Positions 18,583 to 28,419 of a stretch of 32,201 bases of DNA are shown here, one piece after another (positions within the stretch are counted from its first letter, which is position 1; the number at the start of each line of letters is the position of its first letter). The stretch covers positions 1 through 32,201 of the forward strand of contig PDIP01000083.1 of assembly GCA_002811645.1 (NCBI GenBank). The letters run 5' to 3'. Origin of the DNA: Corallochytrium limacisporum. Lineage: Eukaryota > Opisthokonta. The translations under genes were made by a program, and so were the position numbers. The notes under the pieces are model-generated. The model was not told the origin of the DNA, searched no databases, and saw only the letters and a list, made by a program, of their open reading frames with translations.

Positions 18583-18739
18583 ACACTCTGCAAGGCATGG
18601 GATGCGTTGGTCCTGGAATGGCTGAGGTGTCTGTCAAGACAAAGTAAACAAAACAAATAACCTTACAAAATATTGCTCGCGTATTGTAGAATCACAAAGT
18701 GTTTAACCAATTCCGGGATTTAATCATTGGGATCTTTGT

Positions 18740-19888
18740 CTAGGCGCTCGCATGCTTCAGCAGCACCTTGCCCTTGCGACCTTTCTCGTACAATGCGTTC
18801 ATGGCCTTCTGGTACTCCGTAATGGGGACAATGGGTCCAATCTCCGGGGTGACCACTCCCTCAGCCATGCTCTGAATCATCTGTCCCAGGACCTTCTGGC
18901 TTTGAGCAGGGTCCCTAGCAAACCAAGTGCTCAGCCACCAGCCGTGAATATCGATATCCTTGAAGATAAGCTCGCCGACATTCACATCCAGAGTCTCTCC
19001 GGACTGCATGCCGTAACCATAGTACTGTCCTTTCGGGGCCAGGGCTTTGATGCACACTGTGCCGGTGTCTCCACCTACGGCATCCACAACCGCGGCGATG
19101 CGCGCCCCTCCGGTGAGCTTCGCGACCTCAGCAGCAAACGCATTGGCGTCACCGCCCTGATCGAACACAACAGCGGCATCGCCACCACACTCATTCACGA
19201 TCTCGTCCACGGCCTCCTTACGGCGAACGACGTTCAAAACCTTCACACCCTTGCTCTTGGCCATGTTGATGAACATACGGCCCAGTGTGGAAGTCGCAGC
19301 GGTTTGGATGACCCAGTCCTCCTTGGATTTCTGGGCAGCAATACAATCATCAAGCATGCCGTACGCTGTCAGAGGGTTCACAAACAGCTGAGCAGCGTAC
19401 TCATCTTTCAGACCGTCTGGGATCGGCACGACGGTCTGTTCGGTGACCTTGACGAATGCGCCCCAGGACCCAGCCTCATTGCGCAATACAGGCACGACAC
19501 GCTGTCCTTCCTTAACGGCGGTAACCCCATCGCCCACGGCGTGGACAACACCGACACCCTCGAGACCGGGGCAGAATGGGAAGTTCTTCTCCGTAACGTG
19601 GCGGACACCGGGATAGACACCCATGACGGTAAAGCCATCAGCAGGGTTCACTGCAGCCATTACCATGCGGACGACAACCTCTCCAGGTCCGGCAGAGGGA
19701 GCTTCCTGGTCAATCACTTTCAGGACACCGTCCTGAGTGGGGTGACCGGGGCTAACGACTTGCAACGCGGGGGCCATTGTGCTGTAGTAGTTGATCTGTC
19801 TCTTGGTTGCAGAAGGCACTCTCTTAGGCAGGGATGTCCTCAGTGATTGTTGAATGACCGGTCGAGCTCGGACTAGAAAGCGGTTCAT
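18740..19888 (-). CDS. Enoyl-[ACP/CoA] reductase-like MDR protein, mitochondrial (MECR/ETR1 type)
   Basis: This 382-residue protein is of the zinc-free medium-chain dehydrogenase/reductase superfamily, closest in pattern to mitochondrial 2-enoyl thioester reductase (NADPH-dependent last step of mitochondrial fatty acid synthesis). The first 37 residues (from MNRFLVRARPVIQQ) are Arg-rich with no acidic residues, like a mitochondrial targeting peptide. The GroES-like half has NPADGFTVMGVYPG (81-94), including the Tyr expected to be catalytic, and CPGLEGVG (106-113). The Rossmann half has WVIQTAATSTLG (192-203) and NVVRR, whose Arg residues fit NADPH. No zinc ligands are evident. An internal ATG at 19777 (acaATGGCC, residue 38) has better context and could give a cytosolic form. 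A quinone-oxidoreductase-like role is the main alternative. The gene converges on NCBP3, with 157 nt between stop codons. Confidence 0.8.
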   Translation of the reverse strand: MNRFLVRARPVIQQSLRTSLPKRVPSATKRQINYYSTMAPALQVVSPGHPTQDGVLKVIDQEAPSAGPGEVVVRMVMAAVNPADGFTVMGVYPGVRHVTEKNFPFCPGLEGVGVVHAVGDGVTAVKEGQRVVPVLRNEAGSWGAFVKVTEQTVVPIPDGLKDEYAAQLFVNPLTAYGMLDDCIAAQKSKEDWVIQTAATSTLGRMFINMAKSKGVKVLNVVRRKEAVDEIVNECGGDAAVVFDQGGDANAFAAEVAKLTGGARIAAVVDAVGGDTGTVCIKALAPKGQYYGYGMQSGETLDVNVGELIFKDIDIHGWWLSTWFARDPAQSQKVLGQMIQSMAEGVVTPEIGPIVPITEYQKAMNALYEKGRKGKVLLKHASA

Positions 19889-19898
19889 CTTCAACGAG

Positions 19899-19907
19899 TT
19901 AAATACC
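19899..19907 (-). promoter_or_regulatory. GGTATTTAA element near the enoyl reductase start
   Basis: On the minus strand GGTATTTAA lies only 10 nt before the ATG at 19888 but 121 nt before the internal ATG at 19777. In other genes the spacing is 74-93 nt. If it is a TATA-like box, transcripts from it would begin inside or after the presequence codons. Confidence 0.4.
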
Positions 19908-21614
19908 TACCATGATCTTGTTCGTGATCATGCGTAGAACAACACGCCGTGGGAATCATTATCATCGCTGGCATGCAACAAACAGCCTTCGGTTTCCGAT
20001 ACAGTGCTGTAGGGTGCAAAGCCCAAGATCCAGACGTTGGGCGAACACTTGTGGAGCATCCCTTTGTTTATCCTTCCGAACAGGCCTCGCCGCCCAGTGG
20101 CACACGCATACGTTCCCTACGCACTCGCCCCTCTGTTTCCTATGCGTCATCCAATCGAACCAAACTCGGAGGAGTAAAAGAATGGGGCGTATTTCTGCCT
20201 TATCGTGGTTCTTAGACTTACCATTTAATGAGCAAGTACTTCTTCGCCCCATTTCTTTTTTTTTCCCTTTTTTCTTTTTTTTTTTCAAAACGAGAGATCA
20301 TAACAAGTATCAAGAGACCGTGCACGCTATCGGTATTGTGGACATGCCTACACACTCTTTGCAAAGGTTTGGTCCCTAGTGACAGACCCCACTACCAACC
20401 AGCTGATCTGACATGTTCTTCCGCGATCGCTCGTCCAGCCATGATGTTCCACTTCGGTTAGGAGAAAGGCTTTCTCGGTTTTTCTCATTTCACTACAATC
20501 ACAACCCTTCTGGCCTTTTGTCCCCCTTGAAAATGAATGATTTAGTTTTCACCACGGTACCACTGGCTTTCCTGCCCGACTGGTACTGGCCGTTTAAATG
20601 CGTACTATGATTTATAAGGCATAGCATCAGCTGACGGTCTGACTATAGAGGAACTACGAAGAAAATTATCACGGACTCAAATCAATGGAGCCATCCTCCT
20701 CTCTCAGACCCTCCTCGGCATTTTCTGGATTTTATTAGGTCCCCAGTTTGAGATTCGATATTCTAGGAATATATTCCATTTGCGGCTCTGCTTGCATGTT
20801 TCCTCTGGGGAGCCCGAACTTGGTATTGATCCTTTGGCGGGGTTTCAGCAGTTCCTGTTCGGCAATGGGCGGTTGGCTAATAGGCGGAGGCGAGACAGTA
20901 AAATCAAAATTGCATCAACGGGTTATGGAAGCACTGCGCGCACCTTGGTGGCGGCCCGACTAGATTTGAAAAGGAAAGTGGAGTTGAGTACGGTGGTACT
21001 AGGTTTGCACGGGACCGGGGCCCCGGTGTTCGAAAGAGTCCACAGATGGCCGGTCGGCAGGAACAGGCTCTCCCGCCCGTGTTTGCTTTTGCTTCTGTGC
21101 GCTGCCGACGGCAGGGAGTTTTCCTTGCTCGAAGCAGAGCGGATGCGCACCTGAGTGGTTGGTGAGGAGATGGGTCAAGGGGAGCCGAAGAGTGGGTCAG
21201 TTAGATCGGTAAATAAACAAATTGCTCGCGGGTGGTACGGGGACTGTGCATCTGCTATAGGCATCCCGTGTAAATGGGAATGTCTATTCGATGCGACTGG
21301 GACTTGCAGGGGGAAGCATAGTTCTCTTTCACAATCAACATAGCATTCCGTGAGCCCAATTGTGGGACGTGCGCACTGAATTCTGGAGTGTTGCTTGACG
21401 CAAGCAGGGTCTGTTTTTAGGACAGGGGTACAGTGCCGTATACTGTAGCGGACTTGTGGCCGTGTGTGAATAGAGGACAGACTGCTGCGTAGAACAGTGT
21501 CCGCCAGTCGAGTGGTGTGCAGGGCTGGCTTACTGTAAAGGTACACAGAATCAGAATGTCCAACAACAGACTGAGTTGTGCTTAATACTCTCAGTAAGAA
21601 TCAGACGATCTATA
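19908..21614. other. Spacer with an unexplained open frame
   Basis: No recognisable gene. On the + strand the frame 20618-21154 is free of stops for 178 codons, but no ATG occurs until five codons before its stop. Its translation includes GLTIEELRRKL, STARTLVAARLDLKRKV and LHGTGAPVFERVHRWPVG. It matches nothing I know. It could be an internal exon or chance. Poly-T runs lie at 20247-20284. Confidence 0.4.
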
Positions 21615-21658
21615 ACACACACACACACACGCACACACACACACACGCACACACACAC

Positions 21659-21708
<50 letters not shown>
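21615..21708. repeat. CA/TG microsatellite with 16-bp higher-order unit
   Basis: An (AC)n tract of about 94 bp is interrupted by G at 21631, 21647 and 21663, exactly 16 bp apart. The left part is thus a repeat of a GC(AC)7 unit, and the rest is pure AC. It ends 46 bp before the ATG of the hydrolase at 21755. Confidence 0.95.
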
Positions 21709-21711
<3 letters not shown>

Positions 21712-21754
21712 GGAACACCCGAACCTTGAACATACAGTGATCTGAGGCGGAATA

Positions 21755-22978
21755 ATGGATCACTTCAAGGAACCGCGGAAGTCCATGTCGGGCTGGTACT
21801 CCTACGTTTTTGTAGGCCTGCTGACTCTGGGTATCTCCATCCCTGTTTTATTTACATTCAAACCCCTAGCATACACATTGATCGGTGTCTTCTTCCTGCT
21901 GCGGGTTGTGCAGTGGTTCAGATTTTCGGGCACAGATGTTCCTAAGCAGAAGCTCAACTACGTCTCGGAGTACGTTAAAACACGCGATGGTCTAAGTATT
22001 CACATCCGTAGGATTGGTAAGGGCAAGAAGAAGGTTGCCATTGCGCAAGGGTTGGGCGTGGCTCTCGAAGCCTGGTACCCGGTGGTGGTCACGCTTCTCG
22101 AGGCCGGGGACTACGAAATCGTCAGTTGGGACTACCGCGGTCTGTTTGGGTCCGAAGGTCCGCAACGGATCCGTCGTCTGGGAATGCGGGAACATGCTAT
22201 GGATCTGCACGACATTAAGGAAGCGCTACATTTCGAGGCCCCATGGGAATGTGTAATGGGCTGGTCAACCGGTGTGCAATGTGCTCTCGAGTACGCTGCT
22301 GCCTTCCCTGAGGATGTTGACAAGCTCATGTTAATGTGTGGTGCTCCGGGCCACACGCTGCGCTACGCGTTTCAGCCCCTCATTACCCTACCACCTGCCC
22401 AGTTCTTGATCCACGAGATTTTGGACCTATTCAAGTGGTTGGTTCCGACCTACGAGATTGGCAGTTACCTGTTGGTCGGTGCTGGACGTCTCTTAGTGCT
22501 GGCGGCGGGCTTTTTGTTAGCCTTTCTTCAAGGTGCTCCTTTTTTCTACTACATTGTCAAGCTCTACACAAAGGACATGTTTCAACACGAGGAGGGTCAC
22601 TTTGTCAATTATCTCCGGTTCTTCCAAGAGTTGGATGCACACAGCTGTCGGCATCTCCTGCACGAGATTGAGCATCCTGCCTTGATCATTACCGGTCTGC
22701 TAGATCCTCTGACTCCGTCATGGCTGAGCTACGAAATGCATTCGCGGTTAAAGAACTCGGAATTGATTGTCTACCCTCTGGGCGATCATTTTTCCATTGG
22801 TCTGTACCCAAAGCAGGTTTCTGACAACATATACGAGTTCCTCGAGTTCGGCAGGCGCTTCACCCGCAAGAACAGCGTGTCCTTCGTGGAGCACGATCCC
22901 CATTGGAGGCGACGATCGAGTCAAGCAGGCATGGCGCAGTATTTTGAGCCTATCGAGGCCGCCAAGAAGGACAGGTAA
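21755..22978 (+). CDS. Membrane-anchored alpha/beta hydrolase (serine type)
   Basis: This 407-residue protein is a serine hydrolase or lipase-like enzyme. Two adjacent hydrophobic segments at residues 16-34 and 36-54 anchor the N terminus. The catalytic domain begins near 70. GWSTGV (169-174) is the nucleophile elbow with Ser171. TGLLDPLTP holds Asp317, and GDHFS holds His345, giving a complete Ser-Asp-His triad. A hydrophobic cap-region insert (about 205-270, including LLVGAGRLLVLAAGFLLAF) suggests a lipid-like substrate or further membrane contact. The C terminus is basic and charged. The start ATG at 21755 is preceded by a long AC microsatellite at -140 to -46, with no TATA-like element visible between. 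The substrate is unknown; lipid or ester hydrolysis is the family-based guess. Confidence 0.8.
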   Translation: MDHFKEPRKSMSGWYSYVFVGLLTLGISIPVLFTFKPLAYTLIGVFFLLRVVQWFRFSGTDVPKQKLNYVSEYVKTRDGLSIHIRRIGKGKKKVAIAQGLGVALEAWYPVVVTLLEAGDYEIVSWDYRGLFGSEGPQRIRRLGMREHAMDLHDIKEALHFEAPWECVMGWSTGVQCALEYAAAFPEDVDKLMLMCGAPGHTLRYAFQPLITLPPAQFLIHEILDLFKWLVPTYEIGSYLLVGAGRLLVLAAGFLLAFLQGAPFFYYIVKLYTKDMFQHEEGHFVNYLRFFQELDAHSCRHLLHEIEHPALIITGLLDPLTPSWLSYEMHSRLKNSELIVYPLGDHFSIGLYPKQVSDNIYEFLEFGRRFTRKNSVSFVEHDPHWRRRSSQAGMAQYFEPIEAAKKDR

Positions 22979-24653
22979 ACGATCCCATAATGGATCATGT
23001 ACATAGACATTCCCCGTGTCCTTTCCCTCAGAACGCCTGCCGACACCCCCTCCATCCCCAATTACCTGGGCCTCATTTCACAGAAACCAAAAAGGTATAT
23101 TAAAATTTGGTTGCCTTTTACAATATATAAGTATATAAAATATATGCTGGCGGCCGCTATAGCCAATGTATTGTACCCTAATCCACTGCCATCAAATCCG
23201 GTGAGCAAAGCGAAGGGGGACCACCACTTGTACTAGTAGTGTATTGTGGGAGGGGGCGCGAATACTACAAATCACTTTTGGTTGAAAGGCAACGGTACCA
23301 ACTGGGCAGGCAGCCAGGTTGGTGAATACCCATTCGCGTTCGTCTTCGTTCTCAGATTCCTCCCTGATATGTCTTCCGGTCCCATGGTTCACAACGTGGA
23401 CCAAAGGGCTGGCAGCTGTTGCGCCACTTTCTCTCAGCAAAGAGCAATCCATTACCGTAGAGTCTGTGTGATGCAAATTCGCTGCGCCCCCGCGCCCCCC
23501 CCCCTAGCATTGCAGTGCGTATTCGAAAGCATGCTTGTGGGTATTTGCATTCCCCTTCTTTCGCTCGGTTGTTGCTCGTGCAGGAGAAGGGTTGGGGTTG
23601 GGATTTGCAGCACGGCGGTGCGAAGCATTGTGCGCCCGAGATTTCACCATAGTCGTCTGTTACCGTTCGAACGTGGCCTTCTGTTCACGGGCACATCCTA
23701 GCTCATTAATTTTCTATCAATCAAATCTCCCCTTGAGACCAAGACGAACGTATCGAATCGGCGGCTAACACATGCATACACACCCGCACACACCAGCTGC
23801 TAAGCCCCGGCCCCCCTTTGGCTTTGGTGCCCTAGAACATATTGGAGCTCTGGTCGTACCCAGTTGTTTCAGCATGAAGTTTTGGAACTAACTGCTGGCC
23901 GCACAGTGTATCTCCATGTCGCTCCGCGCCATAGGCCAGTGAACCTGAGCAACCAGGGAACGGGCAAATTAAACGTACTCCTGTTTCCTCCATATGGAAT
24001 CAAAGAGTGGTCACTGACAGCGCTTGCACACCACATGGATTGGATCTCCGGTCTCCCCTGCATGAGTCCGGTATCCACCAAAGTTCGATCCCAGATGGCT
24101 TTTTCCGCAAAAGGACCGATCAGGCCGTTAACCCTCAGGGAGCCTGGACGAGAAAGTCGTCGAAAGCCCCAGGGCAGATGGGTTTGGGTGGGATGCTCAT
24201 TTCGAACAAACGTTTGCAGTAATGCAGTGCACCAAACCGAGCACCCTAAACATGTCAATCTGTTTACCCAGGTTTCAATGAGTTTTCAGTTGGCCGCATG
24301 ACCACACTACTGAAAAGCAACAGCTAGAACAGAAATTGGAACAAAGCAATCGAAGTTCTTGTCACACATTTGCCGATGGCGTTGTTCTCTTGATGCCGCG
24401 GTTGTTGGGCTCTGGATTTCAGGGGCGCTCATTATGGCAAAATTCATACACATCATTTCTTTTTTTTTGGCCTTCGGCGGAAACGAGTACGTACTGAAAC
24501 TATCGGTTTTCTGGCCTTGGGGTGTACCCCCCCCCTTTTTTTGTATTCCTGCAACGGTCAGACAGTAAAATATTCCCCCCCCCCGGTTCAATTTCCTCCC
24601 TGCGACTCAATTTGGATGGCCAACCCCCGTCTCTGTGCCAATCTGACCACTCC

Positions 24654-24957
24654 TTTTTTCTTACCCCCACTTCCCTCGCCTTCCCTTGCCCTTCCCCACT
24701 CCCCCTCTCCTGCCCTTGTCCTTCCCCCCTCCCCCCCCTTCCCTTTCTCTCCCCCTTTTGTCCGTGGCGGTGGGCCTGCCTGTGTGTGGAGAGGGAAGGG
24801 TCAGCAGACATTTACGCCCGCTGGCGGTGTATGTGAATTTTTGTTCTTTCAAACAACGCTTCCTCCCTTCTTTTTCGTTTCTTTGCTGTTCAGTCAGTAC
24901 TCTCGGACTGCGCGCCTCTCTCTCTCTGTCTCTCTCTTTCTCTCTTTCTCTCTCTAT
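24654..24957 (+). repeat. Pyrimidine tract and TC-rich microsatellite
   Basis: The + strand is almost purely C/T from about 24654 to 24759 (homopurine on the other strand), and a (TC)n tract with rare interruptions lies at 24915-24957. Such tracts can form triplex DNA or serve as TC-rich promoters; here the function is unknown. Confidence 0.75.
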
Positions 24958-26100
24958 TTCATCGGCTGCGCAATAAACTCGCCTTTCGCTGATGTTTCAT
25001 ATTTTTTTCTTCCTTTTGGCACCCTCAGCGATCGTAGTTTCAGCGTTTTTTTTTGTTCTCGGTTTCACAGCGCTGGAATCTTACGGAACTGTCCAAACCC
25101 CAAAGAACCGACGATGGACAAGTTACTGCGATCTCAACAGACACAAAATGGCTCAGCTGCTGGTGCGGTATACCGGGGGAAAGCAAAGCCCCAGGAATAA
25201 CAACAAGATGACACAATTGCCACCGTTGTAGATTCCGCACCGTGGGTTTGAGCCATTGTTGCAATCGGTCCGGGTCCCGTTCCCTGTGGATTACTTGTAG
25301 TACGTCCCCCCGTACCTACGCTGCTATGTTACCGAATGATGACAGTCCATTATGGAACTTGATGTAGCAATAGTGGTAGCGCAAAGAAATCTATGCAGAA
25401 CGTACGGTATACAAAAGTTCTCAGAACCTTCATTGTGGATTCCTGTGGTTGCGTGTTAGATGTATCTTCTTCAGGGTTGCTAAAGCAAATCAAACTGAAC
25501 TTGATGACCATCGCCAGCTGTAGTCCGTCGGGAGTGACTGGCCTCCGCCATGCGGAAGGGAGACCGTGTGTATGGTTGTGACGTTGTTAAATTGCTCCCA
25601 TGCCAAGGATTAGTAAGACGACAATACATTTTTTATCAGTCGCACCCAAGCAAAACTCTAAGGTGCCGAGGGTACATACAGCAGGAGTACACTACCGGTG
25701 GATTAGCGAGCTCGGCGTTCAAGATGATTCCAGAAGCGAAGTATGATGGTATGATTCATACTTATCAGTCTGCGTGCATCAAACACGTCTGAACTCCAAG
25801 AAAGAAGCATCCCTAGACTAACCGGTCTGGATCGTCGTAGGTGCATCCAACCCATACAGACTGCATGGCCGTATTCACAGACCTACTCCAGTCCATCCCA
25901 ATTCATCTTTCAACGAAAGCGTCCTTCCCTTCACCGGTCCGACGAAGCAAGAATCGCCGAGCCCGGGAACAGAACAGGACCGTTTTAAAGTCATTCACAC
26001 AATTTTGCCAAAAATTAACCTCCGCCAAGAACAACAACAACAGAATAGAAACAAACACATATTGGAATTCCTGAATTATGAGTAAGTACATAAACAACGT

Positions 26101-26199
26101 CCCCCCCGGAAGGGGGAGGGGGGATTGGTTGTGTGGGTCGTCCAACAGACCCCCCCCCCCCGGAGGGGGGGGGGGGGGACGGGGGGGGGGGGGGGGGGG
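26101..26199. repeat. Clustered poly-C/poly-G runs with inverted-repeat form
   Basis: A C7 run followed by GGAA and G5AG6 (26101-26123) is followed by C12 (26150-26161), GGA, G14 (26165-26178), AC and G19 (26181-26199). The C and G runs face each other with short loops, so they could pair as hairpins, or the G runs could form G-quadruplexes. Run lengths are likely error-prone in assembly. Confidence 0.9.
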
Positions 26200-26291
26200 A
26201 GAATCTTCAACGGAAATGTCAGTTTCCCATTTTTTTTTTGCTGAATTAGAATAGCGGGGCGCAGTGAAACAGGTGTTCCGTTTGCAATCCA

Positions 26292-26321
<30 letters not shown>
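26292..26321. repeat. CA microsatellite
   Basis: A pure (CA)n tract of about 30 bp follows shortly after the poly-G cluster. Confidence 0.95.
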
Positions 26322-26323
<2 letters not shown>

Positions 26324-26687
26324 ACAGAGGAAACCTCCTTCGGAGAACGCCGCCAATTTATCCTCTTCCGTCTCTATGCTGTTTCCTTTTTGGAGTACTA
26401 AGAATCTGAGTTCATTCATGGGCAAAAGTTGGTGGCTGACCTAAGTTTGTGGTTGAGTTTTGTTTTCCAAAGCCCTGCTTATCCTGGGAAACGACAAAAA
26501 TGTTTGTATTGTTCCACTTTTGTTACCATCTCAAAAGGCCCTGCAAGCCCGACGGGCGGTACCCAGCAACAAGGGTCTCGGGAAAGGGTACGAAGAAAGA
26601 ACTTCAGTACATTTTGACCCAGAGGACGAAGGAACAAAACACCGGTACACCGCAGATGTGAAATCCTTCCGCCCTCTTTTTCTTTTG

Positions 26688-26757
26688 CCCCCCCCCCTCC
26701 GGGGGCTCTCCTCGCTTTCCTCTTCCACCTCCCCCCCCCTTTCCCCCCCCCGGGGGG
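26688..26757. repeat. Second cluster of poly-C/poly-G runs
   Basis: C10 (26688-26697), T, CC, G5, then C9 (26731-26739), C9 (26743-26751) and G6 (26752-26757) with C/T-rich links. The C-run next to G-run arrangement repeats that at 26101-26199. Confidence 0.9.
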
Positions 26758-28419
26758 CTTTCCCCGCAGTCTCTCCTCCTTTGCCAAATCCTAAGGTCTG
26801 ACAAGGGGCTTGCAATTTCAATGGTAGGTTTTCTTAGTTTCTCGGTGATGACTATTGGCAGGCTGAATCTCTTCCCACTAGTTACTGTTGGTTGCAGGTT
26901 GGGTTGTATGGGAGGAACCTGGATCCACGCAGGAGCTAGCTTGCAATTCTTCCTGTGGTTGAGTAGATACATACCTTCTGTATTTTGGTAGCTTAGACCA
27001 ACTTCCTCCCCTTTGACATGTGTAGAACGATTTGCCCATCCAATCGAACCATAATTGCCATCATACGACTCTATGCAACTGACCGCTCGGCAATGCGGGG
27101 TTTTGCTTCTTGCTACTCATCATCATCTCATCGTTTGAAGCACTCGCGAACCATGGACAAGCAAGCACTTTGTTTAATACAACACGAACTGTTTTGGGAA
27201 ACGATAGGTATCATATGCCGGCGTCCTTGGGTCAGCCATGGAGACACAAACAACAATTCGCAACACCCCTCCACAAGCGCGTCTGCTGCGTCTTGAAGTA
27301 CTGAATGATGTCCGTCCGTCCGGTGCGTAAGAGAGAAACGCATAACCGGTTTCATATGAAACCTAATTTAGCTGTCCGGGATGCGGTGATGAGAATGACG
27401 GGGACGGAAACCATCGGTTGCGCTCACCGATGGCCCCCGGTATCACGGAAAAAGCGGGGAAAACAGACCAACGGACGCTAAACTGTTACAACATCCGGTG
27501 CACTTGTAGCCATTAGCCACTCTCCCTAAATGCTCAGGACTGACTCTTAACTCTTTCCGATGCAAATGGGCATGGAGATTGTGAAACAAGATAGATTCCA
27601 GGAAGACGCAACGCACTGTGTGATTTTTTTCCTATTTGCATCCACATACAAAGCATGAGGCGAGAACTTGCAACATTTCTCTAAGGGCAAGGACCAGCTG
27701 TTAGATCTACTAGCGGTGGTGATCTAATCTGCTGTACTGGCATTTACTCGTTTTCGCTGGGTGTGTCCGTTAGCAGATATCTGCGAATCGGTACTAGAGT
27801 CGCCATAGGACCATCCCCGGTCCCTATTTTGCAATCTTCTGTTGTACGCCCCCCCCCCCACTCCCACTATCATATGCTTGCCTTGCAAGCATACTGGTTG
27901 CATAGCCATTTGTACGAGATTCCCCATACTTTTCCCAAAAGGAGTGGCCCAGGTGAAGAGGACTTCCAACCCCTCCACTTTGGGGAAAGGAAGGGGGGAA
28001 ATGGTGTTCATGGCCATCGCAAACAGGACACTTGAAGTCCGTGCAATTCAGCAATGTGATTGTCTACGTAGTGCTATTGGGGACTTGTTTCCGTCTCTTC
28101 TGCAACGATTGCCATCACAAGAGCAGCACTTTCATGGACAAACAATTGGTTGACATGGGCAAGAAGAACAATAGAACTCAGTGTGATGGTGAGGTATTCG
28201 GGACGTGTTGCCGACGGTAGCATTGAGATCAACCTAGCACATGCAAGGCAGCTCATTTAAACCACATTGAGGCTTGAGTATTGTAAGATATAATATGAGT
28301 ACCATGAAAAATCGAACATGAACGGGAAAATATATGAAATCGAAATAATGGTAAAATAGATCGAATTTTGGAGGCCTATGACCATCGTTTAGGTACAGGT
28401 TACAAATTACAAGTCCGCA

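Larger units (their letters stand above)
22979..28419. other. 5.4-kb low-complexity spacer, no assignable gene
   Basis: No gene is recognised. Noted frames: 23504-23650 (-), a 48-residue basic peptide beginning MVKSRAHNASHRR; 23192-23452 (-), an acidic 86-residue frame; 25114-25200 (+), MDKLLRSQQTQ, following 500 bp of pyrimidine-rich DNA, which may be a first exon; and 25550-25792 (+), with a strong start context (ccgccATGCGG) but no known domain. Structural elements include C9 and C10 runs at 24527-24535 and 24575-24584, a pyrimidine tract and (TC)n, the G/C-run hairpins, a CA microsatellite, and a C11 run at 27849-27859. Confidence 0.55.

Noticed and set aside
18752-19846. 364-codon open frame antisense to the enoyl reductase
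   Set aside because: This is a shadow of a clear MDR gene; it has no domain of its own.
21551-21763. Val-Cys repeat frame
   Set aside because: It is a translation of the AC microsatellite, not a protein.
24517-25200. 227-codon Pro/Phe/Ser-rich frame
   Set aside because: It is produced by the pyrimidine tract and TC microsatellite. Only the last 28 codons from ATG 25114 look possibly real.
25903-26319. Minus-strand frame with Pro/Gly and Val-Cys runs
   Set aside because: It arises from the G/C runs and the CA repeat; no independent coding evidence.
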